Source of the DNA: Paludibacter sp.
GTDB lineage: Bacteria > Bacteroidota > Bacteroidia > Bacteroidales > Paludibacteraceae
Assembly (NCBI GenBank): GCA_031292575.1
Contig: JARLGX010000006.1
Location: 1 to 64,000, forward strand
Direction of reading: 5' to 3'
DNA length: 64,000 nucleotides
In this document: positions 45,423 through 53,754 of the stretch, in pieces
Layout of the letters: each line of letters starts with the position of its first letter
How positions within the stretch are numbered: position 1 is the stretch's first letter
Notes under the pieces: generated by a model
Told to the model about the DNA's origin: nothing
Seen by the model: the letters and a program-made list of their open reading frames with translations, nothing else
Databases searched by the model: none
Position numbers and translations under genes: made by a program

Positions 45423-46400
45423 ATGCTAATAAACCAAACAAATAAAGAAAAGTTTTATGCTTTGTGTGAAGAAGATAAAACAATTCCTTTATTTATGCAA
45501 GCATGGTGGATGGATGCTGTTTGTAATTATGAAAATTGGGATGTACTTATTTATGAAAAAAACGGCAAAATTCAAGGTGTACTAGTTTATCATTTTATTA
45601 AAAAACTGGGATTTAAAATAATTATACAGCCTCAACTAACACAATTCAATGGAATTTGGATAAATTATAAAGAAAACTTATCTGAAAATGAAAAAATTCG
45701 TTTCGAAAAAGAAGTAATGACTAATTTGATTAAACAATTAGAAAAATTAAAATTTAGTTACTACGATCAGAATTTTCATCCATCAATAACCAACTGGCTT
45801 CCATTCTTTTGGAAAGGATTTTCACAAACAACACGGTATACTTATCAAATCCAGGATATTTCAGATGTTGAAAAATGTTTTGAGCAATTTACTTATGCAA
45901 AAAAAAAACAAATTTCAAAAGCTAAAAAAAACCTATTCATTGACTTTGAACTTACTGGTGAAGAATTTTACAATGAATTACAGCAAAATTTAAAAAATTC
46001 AAATAAGAAAGTGTTTTATTCCAAAAACTTATTTCTTACACTATATAGAGAATGTTTATTGCGAAAACAAGGAATTATTATTGCAGCACGCGATGATGAA
46101 AAAAAAATTCACGCTGCAAATTTCATTGTTTGGGATAATAACTGTTCATACAATCTTATTTCAACCTTAAATCAAGAATTTAGATCATCTGGGGCATCCA
46201 CACTTATCATTTTTGAAGCAATAAAATTACGTTCGACTCAAACAAAAATATTTGATTTTGAAGGCAGTATGCACGAAAATATTGAAAATTCTTTTCGTCA
46301 ATTTGGTTCAATTCAAAAACCTTATTTCAGAATAAGAAAACATAATTCTATAACATTTAAGGCATTCTTACAATTAAGAAAATGGTTATATTCGAAATAA
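45423..46400 (+). CDS. GNAT-fold acetyltransferase/FemAB-like protein
   Basis: The 325-residue protein has the FemAB-like/Acetyltransf_6 (BioF2-like) double-GNAT layout: an N-terminal PLFMQAWWMDAVC segment, KKQISKAKKNLFIDFE in the middle and a C-terminal GNAT block IIAARDDEKKIHAANFIVWD with FDFEGSMHENIENSFRQFG near the end. Relatives attach amino acids or acyl groups to wall or surface-glycan precursors. It is the first of three + strand genes for a surface polysaccharide. Substrate unknown. Confidence 0.8.
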   Translation: MLINQTNKEKFYALCEEDKTIPLFMQAWWMDAVCNYENWDVLIYEKNGKIQGVLVYHFIKKLGFKIIIQPQLTQFNGIWINYKENLSENEKIRFEKEVMTNLIKQLEKLKFSYYDQNFHPSITNWLPFFWKGFSQTTRYTYQIQDISDVEKCFEQFTYAKKKQISKAKKNLFIDFELTGEEFYNELQQNLKNSNKKVFYSKNLFLTLYRECLLRKQGIIIAARDDEKKIHAANFIVWDNNCSYNLISTLNQEFRSSGASTLIIFEAIKLRSTQTKIFDFEGSMHENIENSFRQFGSIQKPYFRIRKHNSITFKAFLQLRKWLYSK

Positions 46401-46526
46401 AGTTCTTAAACCACAACACATTCATTTTGAATTGATTTCAAAAAAATTTACGCACATATATTAGTAATTTTAATGCAAAAAAAATTACAAACGATATTTT
46501 TCAACAAACTGTATTAAAATTTTTTC

Positions 46527-47654
46527 ATGCAAAAAAAAATAGCATTTTTGAATACAGCACATCTACCATTAGATGATCGCGTTTATTATCATCAAGCAAA
46601 ATGTCTATCTAACGCTGGGGTTGACGTGCAAATTATATCAACAAAAACAGACAAAAATACGCGTACAAAAAACATAACAATAAATGCATTTAACGACAAA
46701 AATTTATCTTTAAAATCAACTTCTTCTAAAATTATCAAAATTTTGAAGGAGTTTTCACCAGATACTATTATTTGTGACACACCTTTAGCTGTTTTTGCCT
46801 CTCTCAGATATAAAAAAACTAAAAAAGTAAGAATTATTTATGATGTAACTGAATGGTATCCTGCAAAAAAAAATTTATCAAAAAAACATGGAATTAAAAA
46901 GCTTTACAAATTTTTAATTCTAAGTAGTCTGAATTTTGTTGCTGGTTTAAAATCGGATAGCTATATTTTTGGTGAATACTATAAATCACTACCATTTCGC
47001 ATTCTTTTCTTTTGGAAAAGCTTTATTTTCACTCCTTATTATCCAAATATCAATTATATTCAAAATTATCCGTTTGAGAAAATTTGTAATGAGGTTAATC
47101 TGCTTTATAGTGGAATTGTTAATTCAGACAAAGGAATTGATTCAGTAGTCAAAGCCACAAATCAGGCAGCGATTCAATGTCCAAATATCCTGTTCAATTT
47201 ACAAATTATTGGCAGCTTTCCATCAGATAAAGATAAAATTTATTTCGAGAATATTAGCGCGCAAATGTGCAGGAATGTTCATCTAAATATCAAAGCCAAT
47301 TTAGACTTTACGGATTTTTGTTCAGAAATTGGACGTGCACATATATTTTTCGATTTAAGGAAAAAAGATCTCGAAAATAATCTATGCCTACCAATAAAAT
47401 TGTTTTATTATTTAGCGTGTGGCAGACCTGTAATTTACTCTAATCTACACTCAATCCGAAAGGAAATTGAAGAATTCAATTTCGGATTATTAGTCGATCC
47501 AAACGATGCAAAGTCTATCGCTAATTACATCGAAAAGTGTATTAGTAATCCGGAATTTTACGAACATGTATGTATGAATGCTTACGAAATTTCTAGAAAT
47601 AAATATAACTGGGATAATATTAAAAATGAATTTAAATCATTTATTTACTTATAA
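46527..47654 (+). CDS. Glycosyltransferase, GT4-like
   Basis: The 375-residue protein starts KKIAFLNTAHLPLDDRVYYHQAKCLSNAGV, the N-terminal Rossmann domain typical of family 4 transferases (DDRVYYHQA). The C-terminal domain has LLYSGIVNSDKGIDSVVKA and LPIKLFYYLACGRPVIYSN, matching the nucleotide-sugar site, although the usual EAxxxG-type glutamate is not obvious. It would build a surface polysaccharide at the inner membrane face. It lies 30 bp ahead of the flippase gene, so the two are probably one operon. Confidence 0.85.
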   Translation: MQKKIAFLNTAHLPLDDRVYYHQAKCLSNAGVDVQIISTKTDKNTRTKNITINAFNDKNLSLKSTSSKIIKILKEFSPDTIICDTPLAVFASLRYKKTKKVRIIYDVTEWYPAKKNLSKKHGIKKLYKFLILSSLNFVAGLKSDSYIFGEYYKSLPFRILFFWKSFIFTPYYPNINYIQNYPFEKICNEVNLLYSGIVNSDKGIDSVVKATNQAAIQCPNILFNLQIIGSFPSDKDKIYFENISAQMCRNVHLNIKANLDFTDFCSEIGRAHIFFDLRKKDLENNLCLPIKLFYYLACGRPVIYSNLHSIRKEIEEFNFGLLVDPNDAKSIANYIEKCISNPEFYEHVCMNAYEISRNKYNWDNIKNEFKSFIYL

Positions 47655-47683
47655 ACTCACTTCATTATTTCAAAAAGCCAATA

Positions 47684-48955
47684 ATGCTAATTCGATCCGA
47701 AATAACAAATATTTTCAAAAACATCCATCAAAAGGGATTTTTCCATTTGTTGTCGGCCAATTTACTCATTCAAGTCGTTTCTTTTGCTTCGCAACTATTT
47801 GTTGCAGGAATATTATCGCCAGATGATATTGGTCGTATAAAAATTATCCAAACTTACTTGTCCATTTTTTCGATTGTTGCGGGGATGGGATTTAATGCGT
47901 CTACACTTAAGCTTTGCTCAGAAAACAGAACCAATGAAGAAAAAAATTCACTTTTTCAATCTGCATTATTTTTTACAATTTTATCCACATTAAGTCTCTA
48001 TATAATCATACTATTTTTAAATTTTCTTAGAATTTTCTCATCAGACAAGCTCATCCAATGGCTCATTCCCCTTGGACTATTTCCTTTATTCAGCAATTCA
48101 ATATTTATGGTTTTTGTTTCATTTTTTCAGGCAACAAAAAAAATCAAATTAATATCAAACCTTACAATATCAAATAAGTTAATATCAATAGTTGCAATAC
48201 TGATTTTAACATCCTGGTATGGAATCAAAGGGTATTATGTGGCTTATAACTTAAGTTTTATCTTAATGCTCATCATTAGTTTTCGAATCTATACATCTCA
48301 TTTCGATTTTAAAATTAATACATCTAAAAGTTTTTTGAACTTTTCACAACATTGGAAATATGCAAAAACATCTATGTTTGCATATTTGTTTTCAGAAATT
48401 TCTGCTTATGTTGATATCCTTTTTTTAAATTTCTTTGTAAAAGACATGCATCAAATTGGATTTTATAGCTTTGCATTAACATTAACAGTTTTATTAAAAT
48501 TAATTCCTACTACAGTACAACAAATTACAATACCATATTTTTCTTCATTATCACAACAAAAAAATGAATTTACAACTGCATTTAACCGCTATAATAAAAT
48601 GCTTTATCTGATAATCATACTAACGTTACTTGCAGCTTTAGCTTTTGCACCATTATTACTCCATCTAATCTTTGTGGGAAAATATGACCCCTCAATGCAA
48701 TTCTTTCCATATCTGGCTATAGGTTGGAGTTTGCGTTTATCGGCACAACTTCAAAATGGTGCAATTTTCGGATTAGGAAAGCTTCATTATAACGTTTATA
48801 CTAGCTCTATAACGCTTATATTCAACATAGTAACCATTAGTATATTCCTTTATTTTTTAGGGATTACAGGCGCAGCTTACGCTTCTATTTTTGGGGGTAT
48901 AGTATTTGCAGTTTGTTCTAGATATTTTTTCAGTAAAGCAAAAGCCGAGATGTAA
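47684..48955 (+). CDS. Polysaccharide flippase (MOP superfamily, Wzx-like)
   Basis: The 423-residue protein has about 12 hydrophobic segments and the family N-terminus FFHLLSANLLIQVVSFASQLFVAGILSPDDIGRIKIIQ. Such proteins flip lipid-linked oligosaccharides across the inner membrane. It is paired with the glycosyltransferase just upstream. No polymerase (Wzy), initiating sugar-phosphate transferase or nucleotide-sugar genes occur in the window, so the pathway is only partly encoded here. Confidence 0.9.
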   Translation: MLIRSEITNIFKNIHQKGFFHLLSANLLIQVVSFASQLFVAGILSPDDIGRIKIIQTYLSIFSIVAGMGFNASTLKLCSENRTNEEKNSLFQSALFFTILSTLSLYIIILFLNFLRIFSSDKLIQWLIPLGLFPLFSNSIFMVFVSFFQATKKIKLISNLTISNKLISIVAILILTSWYGIKGYYVAYNLSFILMLIISFRIYTSHFDFKINTSKSFLNFSQHWKYAKTSMFAYLFSEISAYVDILFLNFFVKDMHQIGFYSFALTLTVLLKLIPTTVQQITIPYFSSLSQQKNEFTTAFNRYNKMLYLIIILTLLAALAFAPLLLHLIFVGKYDPSMQFFPYLAIGWSLRLSAQLQNGAIFGLGKLHYNVYTSSITLIFNIVTISIFLYFLGITGAAYASIFGGIVFAVCSRYFFSKAKAEM

Positions 48956-48976
48956 TATAATTTAAAACTCACAACC

Positions 48977-49345
48977 ATGAAAAGCCAATCACTAACTCAA
49001 ACTATTCAAGTACAAGAAAATCAAACAGCTTCGCAATATGGTTCAGGCTTACTACCCGTGTATGCCACTCCTGCTTTGATTGCGTTAATGGAAAATACAG
49101 CAATGCAGCTTATTGAGCCTCCCGAAGGAAGTTCAAGTGTGGGTATTTCGATAAATATGCAACATTTGAAAGCTAGTCCTATCGGCGCTGAAATTACGTG
49201 TAAAGCAACAATTATTTCAAATGAAGGTAGAAAGTATATTTTTAAAATTGAAGCAACCGATAAATTGGGAGATTTAATTGGAGAATGCATTCACGAACGG
49301 GTTGTTGTAAACATTGAAAAGTTTTTGAGTAAGATTAAACTATAG
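48977..49345 (+). CDS. Hotdog-fold thioesterase, FlK-like
   Basis: The 122-residue protein matches the fluoroacetyl-CoA thioesterase-like hotdog family: VYATPALIALMENTAMQLIE carries the catalytic Thr/Glu-type helix (ENTA), SVGISINMQHLKASPIG is the hotdog strand, and GECIHERVVVN ends the fold. It should hydrolyse a small acyl-CoA in the cytosol; the substrate is not known. It lies 21 bp behind the flippase gene but is probably functionally unrelated to it. Confidence 0.88.
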   Translation: MKSQSLTQTIQVQENQTASQYGSGLLPVYATPALIALMENTAMQLIEPPEGSSSVGISINMQHLKASPIGAEITCKATIISNEGRKYIFKIEATDKLGDLIGECIHERVVVNIEKFLSKIKL

Positions 49346-49411
49346 TAACTTTGTCATATTAAAAAAGCGTTAAAGTTTTAAGGAAGCAAGAATGTGTAAA
49401 AGAATTTAGAT

Positions 49412-49419
49412 TACCTTTG
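49412..49419 (+). promoter_or_regulatory. -7 promoter element of Mg2+ operon leader
   Basis: TACCTTTG matches TAnnTTTG and places transcription start near 49426, giving a leader of about 136 nt before the ATG at 49562. Confidence 0.6.
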
Positions 49420-49425
49420 TGCCGA

Positions 49426-49561
49426 AATTAAAAAAACAATCCAAAATGGACGACGACCCTGCGATACGAAATTTAGTAAAAATCATCCTGATTTAAAAGG
49501 TCGTCTGAACGTATCAATCCCTCAGTCAGCCTTCTATATCTACAAAAAAAAGGAGGTGACA
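49426..49561 (+). promoter_or_regulatory. Structured leader of Mg2+ operon
   Basis: The leader contains two long-range complementarities that interlock: GACGACC (49452-49458) with GGTCGTC (49499-49505), and GATACG (49463-49468) with CGTATC (49510-49515). This order allows either an H-type pseudoknot or two alternative helices. It encloses a 16-codon ORF and ends in AGGAGG (49551-49556). It does not match the M-box or yybP-ykoY riboswitch signatures known to me. A cis-regulatory role is inferred. Confidence 0.45.
49446..49496 (+). CDS. Candidate leader peptide MDDDPAIRNLVKIILI
   Basis: The 16-codon ORF lies about 20 nt after the predicted transcription start and before the soluble MgtE-domain gene. 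Its N-terminus, Met-Asp-Asp-Asp-Pro, is of the type that destabilises translating ribosomes when Mg2+ is low; MgtL of Escherichia coli (MEPDPTPLP...) is the known example. The Asp codons form one arm of a leader helix. No clear Shine-Dalgarno precedes it, which is normal for Bacteroidetes. A chance ORF of this size cannot be excluded. Confidence 0.35.
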   Translation: MDDDPAIRNLVKIILI

Positions 49562-50857
49562 ATGACATCACAAATCACATTTTACTTAAGCCAAATCAAT
49601 GGCTGTAAAATCTATGACATGAACGGAATACGTTTAGGGAAAGTCATGGACGTAATTGTAAATACAACTCAACAAGGGCAACCTCACGAAGAAGCTTTCA
49701 GGCCGGTTATTATTGGACTTAAAACCAAAATAAAAGGAGAAATCTGTTATCTGAATTTTGAGTTTATTAAAATTGAAAGTAAACGAAAAAACTTTATTTT
49801 TAAATGTTCTCAACTTGATTTCTTACCCGAATCAAAGATAGAAAATTGTTTACCACTTGTCAAAAATATCCTTGATCGTCAAATAGTTGACATCAATGGT
49901 AGAAAACTTGTACGAGTAAACGATATACGATTGGTATCAATCCCCTCTGGCACTTTTGCTATTGCTGTTGACATTGGAACTGAAGGTCTATTTCGTAGAT
50001 TAGGAATAGCTGATTTTGTAAATGACATACTAAATATAGTAAAACTTAATTTGCCAACACAATATATATTGTGGGATGATGTTGAAGCCTTAGATAGCTC
50101 AAATTTTAACATAAAGCTTTCTCATTCTACAAATAAACTTCAACTTCTACATCCTTCCGACTTAGCTGACATTATTGAAGAAATGGGATCTAAATCCCGA
50201 AAAACGGTTTTTGAATCGCTCGATGAAGAAAAGGCTGCTGATGTATTGGAAGAAATGGAACCTTATGCTCAAGCACAAATTATCGAAAGCTTATCGATTG
50301 GAAAAGCTGCCGATTTACTGGAAAAAATGCCTGCTGATGAGGTAGCCGATTTACTTGATGAACTTGAAGATGAAAAAGTAGAATTACTTTTGAACGAAAT
50401 GGAAAAGGAATCTTCAGAGGAAGTTCGTGAGTTACTCGAATATGAAGATAAAGAAGTAGGAAGCTTAATGACAACAGATTATCTTTCTTTCCGCGAGGGC
50501 ATGACCATAGAAGAAACGCTGAACGAATTGCGCCGTCAAAAACCAGAAGCCGATACAATATACTCTTTGTTTATAACGAATGAAGAAGAAAAATTAATTG
50601 CAACTGTCACATTGAGAGATCTTGTAATATCCTCACCTACAATGACTTTATCAGAAATTATGAATAAACAATTTATTCGCGTGTTTGATGAAGATAAGAT
50701 AAATACACTTGCTGAAATTATTTCTAAATACGATTTATTAGCTATTCCTGTAACCGATGCAGAGAATACATTGATGGGCATGGTTGTAATTGATGATATT
50801 GTAGAAGATTTAATGTTAAAAGGAAAAACAAAGAAAGGAGGTCGGTCGTGGCGTTAA
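49562..50857 (+). CDS. Soluble PRC-barrel/MgtE-N/CBS protein, partner of NRAMP-type transporter
   Basis: The protein of about 431 residues starts with two PRC-barrel-like units (INGCKIYDMNGIRLGKVMDV at residue 12; RQIVDINGRKLVRVNDIRLV near 106), then an MgtE N-terminal superhelix (LHPSDLADIIEEMGSK, EEKAADVLEEMEPYAQA, LEKMPADEVADLLDELEDE) and a CBS pair (LMTTDYLSFREGMTIEETL...). The MgtE membrane domain is missing. In MgtE these parts form the cytosolic Mg2+ sensor that gates the channel. The gene overlaps the transporter gene by 10 bp, so the two products probably form a split sensor-transporter. The ATG at 49562 has AGGAGG 5 bases upstream; a GTG lies two codons earlier. Confidence 0.85.
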   Translation: MTSQITFYLSQINGCKIYDMNGIRLGKVMDVIVNTTQQGQPHEEAFRPVIIGLKTKIKGEICYLNFEFIKIESKRKNFIFKCSQLDFLPESKIENCLPLVKNILDRQIVDINGRKLVRVNDIRLVSIPSGTFAIAVDIGTEGLFRRLGIADFVNDILNIVKLNLPTQYILWDDVEALDSSNFNIKLSHSTNKLQLLHPSDLADIIEEMGSKSRKTVFESLDEEKAADVLEEMEPYAQAQIIESLSIGKAADLLEKMPADEVADLLDELEDEKVELLLNEMEKESSEEVRELLEYEDKEVGSLMTTDYLSFREGMTIEETLNELRRQKPEADTIYSLFITNEEEKLIATVTLRDLVISSPTMTLSEIMNKQFIRVFDEDKINTLAEIISKYDLLAIPVTDAENTLMGMVVIDDIVEDLMLKGKTKKGGRSWR

Positions 50858-52110
50858 TTAAATACTCAGAATTTAGCAAGAGAAGAAAAAATATTTGGCG
50901 AACCCTTTTAATCTTTCTTGCAATTTTAGGTCCGGGCATTATAACTGGAAGCGTTGATAACGATGCAGGTGGAATAACTACTTATTCTGTAGCCGGTGCT
51001 TTGTATGGTTATAATTTACTTTGGACTATGTTTCCTGCTTTTTTAGTACTGGTTGTTGTTCAGGAAATGAATGCTCGTATGGGAATTGTAACCGGCAAAG
51101 GATTGGCCGATTTGATTCGCGAAAATGCCGGAGTGAAAATTACTTTCTTTATTTTTGTAGGATTATTAATTGCAGATATTGGTAATACTACCACTGAATT
51201 TGCAGGGGTTGCAGGCAGTATGCAGGTATTCAACATAAGTAAATATATAAGTGTACCAATTTCAGCATTACTTGTTTGGTGGTTAGTAGTAAAAGGAACT
51301 TACAAAATTAGTGAACGTGTTTTTCTAATTTTCAGCGCATTTTTACTTGTATATGTAGTTTCAGCATTTTTAGGCAAACCCCATTGGCATGAAATTGGTC
51401 GGGCAATGATTAAACCTGAAATTGAATATACAAAAGATTATTTAGTCATTGTGATTGGAATAATTGGGACAACTATTGCACCTTGGATGCAATTTTATAT
51501 GCAATCGGCTGTTATCGAGAAAGGCTTAAAAATTACCGATTACAAATATACACTTTGGGACGTAATTATTGGAAGTGTAATTACCGTTGTTGTTGCATTC
51601 TTTATTATTGTTGCCTGTGCTTCAACACTTCATGTAAATGGAATTACCATTAACGAGGCGAAAGATGCTGCTATGGCTTTAAAACCCCTCGCCGGCGATT
51701 TAGCATCAGTAACTTTTGCTTTCGGATTGTTTATAGCCTCCATCTTTTCAGCTACTATTTTGCCTGTTGCTACAGCTTTTTATGTTTGTGAAGCATTTGG
51801 ATTTGAAGCTGGAATTGACAAGAAGTGGAAAGAAGCCCCTCAATTTTATTGGTTATTCACATTTATCATTATTATTGGAGCATCTATAATACTAATTCCT
51901 AACGCTCCACTAATTTTAATCACCTTGTGGTCGCAAGTTGCAAATGGAGTATTACTCCCCGTGGTTTTAATTTGCATGATTTTAATTGTGAATAACAAAG
52001 AAGTAATGGGAAAATATGTAAATAAACCTTTACAAAATATTTTCGGGTGGTTCACAATTTCTGTATTAATAGGACTCACCATCGCACTTTTTGCTTCTTC
52101 ATTCTTCTAA
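50848..52110 (+). CDS. NRAMP-related transporter, probable Mg2+ type (NRMT-like)
   Basis: The 420-residue protein has about 11 hydrophobic segments and NRAMP-type sequence, for example LGPGIITGSVDNDAGGITTY in segment 1 and RMGIVTGKGLADLIRENAG after segment 2. The canonical DPGN is replaced by DNDA, and the segment-6 A-x-x-MPH motif is replaced by GTTIAPWMQFYMQS, losing the metal-binding methionine and the histidine. NRAMP-related Mg2+ transporters differ from Mn2+/Fe2+ NRAMPs in this way. It starts with GTG, 7 bases after AGGAGG, inside the end of the sensor gene. Mg2+ is favoured as substrate by both the motif changes and the MgtE-type partner. Confidence 0.88.
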   Translation: MALIKYSEFSKRRKNIWRTLLIFLAILGPGIITGSVDNDAGGITTYSVAGALYGYNLLWTMFPAFLVLVVVQEMNARMGIVTGKGLADLIRENAGVKITFFIFVGLLIADIGNTTTEFAGVAGSMQVFNISKYISVPISALLVWWLVVKGTYKISERVFLIFSAFLLVYVVSAFLGKPHWHEIGRAMIKPEIEYTKDYLVIVIGIIGTTIAPWMQFYMQSAVIEKGLKITDYKYTLWDVIIGSVITVVVAFFIIVACASTLHVNGITINEAKDAAMALKPLAGDLASVTFAFGLFIASIFSATILPVATAFYVCEAFGFEAGIDKKWKEAPQFYWLFTFIIIIGASIILIPNAPLILITLWSQVANGVLLPVVLICMILIVNNKEVMGKYVNKPLQNIFGWFTISVLIGLTIALFASSFF

Positions 52111-52137
52111 AATATAAATAGCTGATTTAATATAAAC

Positions 52138-52195
52138 TGAGGTCGATTTTAATAAATAATTTTTTAAAATTAATAATCGACCTCAAGTTTTGTTC
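52138..52195 (+). terminator. Terminator of the Mg2+ operon
   Basis: TGAGGTCGATT (52138-52148) and AATCGACCTCA (52175-52185) form an 11-bp stem with an AT-rich extension inside, followed by a T-rich stretch. Confidence 0.7.
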
Positions 52196-52295
52196 CTCTT
52201 TTAAATATAACAATGAATAATACTTCTTTCAATCAGAATTTAGTTTTTTATATTACTTCAATTGCTATATCTACAATCACTTGAAATAAACCAAT

Positions 52296-53612
52296 ATGAA
52301 AAAGTTTAATATCACTACTATAATACTCATTATAAGTAGCTTACAAATCTATGCACAACAAGCCACAGATTCATTAAAAGATGAAAGATTTACAGTCCAT
52401 GGCCAATCCACTTTTATTTCTCAGTATAAACCAACATTCTCAGCAAAATATAGTGGTACAAACAGCTTAGTCACTCGGCAAGAGTCACAAATATCAACAA
52501 CGTTCACACTATTTCTTGGAGCTAGGTTATGGAAAGGTGCCAGTGCTTTTTTCAATCCCGAAGTTGCAGGAGGTTCAGGTTTAAGTGGCTCAGTTGGTGT
52601 TGGTGCTTCCACAAATGGTGAAACATATAGAATTGGGAATCCATCACCTACATTTGAATTGGCTCGTCTCTATTTTACTCAAATTTTAACTTTAAATAAT
52701 GAGTATAAATATCATGAGAGTGATCAAAATACTCTTTCAGGGAAAGTGCCAACTAACTACCTTGCACTTACAATAGGTAAAATTTGTGTTTCTGATTTTT
52801 TCGACAAAAACAAATACAGTCATGATCCGAGAACTCAGTTTATGAGTTGGGCATTGATGAGTAATGGTGCTTGGGATTTTCCGGCCAACACAAGAGGTTA
52901 CACTCCAAGCATCGTTTTAGAATGGGTTACGCCCAATAATGAGTTACGTTACGATTTCTCATTATTACCTACGGTAGCGAATGGAATGGCTATGAACTGG
53001 GATGTTAATAAAGCTGGATCGCACACAATAGAATATACCCATAATTACAACCTTTCAGGTAAAAATGGAACTGTAAGATTATTCACATTTCTCAATTATG
53101 GCAATATGGGAAATTATAATGAGAGTTTAGCACTCAATTCTACATCTCCCGACATTATAAATACAAGAAAATATGGACGCACTAAATATGGATTTGGTCT
53201 TAATGCTGAACAAGCCATAAATAGTGATTTGGGAGTTTTTTTTAGAGCAGGTTGGAATGATGGGAATAATGAAACGTGGGCATTTACAGAAATAGATCGT
53301 ACAGTTAGTTTAGGACTTTCGGCTACAGGTAATCGTTGGAACAGACCAAATGACAATGTAGGTTTAGCACATGTTATTTCGGGAATATCAACTCCGCATC
53401 TCAACTATTTAAAAGCAGGCGGTATGGGCTTTGAATTGGGTGATGGCAACCTGAACTATTCTCTGGAAAATCTTACTGAATTTTATTATTCGTTTCAAAT
53501 GTCAAGTAATATATCATTATCGGCTGCATATCAGCACATTATAAATCCTGGGTATAATAAAGACAGGGGCCCTGTTGATGTTCTTTCTGTTCGATTACAC
53601 TTACAAATATAA
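52296..53612 (+). CDS. Carbohydrate porin, OprB family-like
   Basis: The 438-residue outer-membrane protein has a signal peptide (FNITTIILIISSLQIYAQ). The OprB-like blocks are FTVHGQSTFISQYKPTFSAKY, WKGASAFFNPEVAGGSGLS, TNYLALTIGKICVSDFFD, FMSWALMSNGAWDFPANTRG and, near the end, ISLSAAYQHIINPGYNKDRGP. Beta-strands alternate throughout and the protein ends in a strand (VRLHLQI). It should form a passive outer-membrane channel; the sugar preference is unknown. It is monocistronic. Confidence 0.85.
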   Translation: MKKFNITTIILIISSLQIYAQQATDSLKDERFTVHGQSTFISQYKPTFSAKYSGTNSLVTRQESQISTTFTLFLGARLWKGASAFFNPEVAGGSGLSGSVGVGASTNGETYRIGNPSPTFELARLYFTQILTLNNEYKYHESDQNTLSGKVPTNYLALTIGKICVSDFFDKNKYSHDPRTQFMSWALMSNGAWDFPANTRGYTPSIVLEWVTPNNELRYDFSLLPTVANGMAMNWDVNKAGSHTIEYTHNYNLSGKNGTVRLFTFLNYGNMGNYNESLALNSTSPDIINTRKYGRTKYGFGLNAEQAINSDLGVFFRAGWNDGNNETWAFTEIDRTVSLGLSATGNRWNRPNDNVGLAHVISGISTPHLNYLKAGGMGFELGDGNLNYSLENLTEFYYSFQMSSNISLSAAYQHIINPGYNKDRGPVDVLSVRLHLQI

Positions 53613-53628
53613 TTGGTCCGCTAAAAAT

Positions 53629-53668
53629 AAAAGAGATTCTAACCAAAGTTAAAATCTCTTTTTGTTTT
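53629..53668 (+). terminator. Terminator of porin gene
   Basis: AAAAGAGATT and AATCTCTTTT arms flank a 14-nt loop and are followed by TTTGTTTTTG. Confidence 0.8.
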
Positions 53669-53672
53669 TGAG

Positions 53673-53745
53673 AGCGGAAGACGGGACTCAAACCCGCGAC
53701 CCTCAGCTTGGAAGGCTAATGCTCTATCAACTGAGCTACTTCCGC
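53673..53745 (-). tRNA. tRNA-Gly (anticodon TCC)
   Basis: The 73-nt cloverleaf has acceptor stem GCGGAAG / CTTCCGC, D-arm TAGCTCAGTTGATAGAGCA, anticodon loop CTTCCAA and T-loop GGTTTGAGTCC. CCA is not encoded. It lies downstream of tRNA-Tyr on the same strand. Confidence 0.96.
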
Positions 53746-53754
53746 AATTGTAAT

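Noticed and set aside
49400-49561. N-terminal extension of the MgtE-domain protein
   Set aside because: The frame is open upstream to about 49400, but there is no usable start codon before the GTG/ATG beside AGGAGG, and the extension would cover the predicted promoter.
49426-49561. Known Mg2+ (M-box) or Mn2+ (yybP-ykoY) riboswitch
   Set aside because: The conserved core sequences of both classes are absent, and the leader is too short for an M-box.
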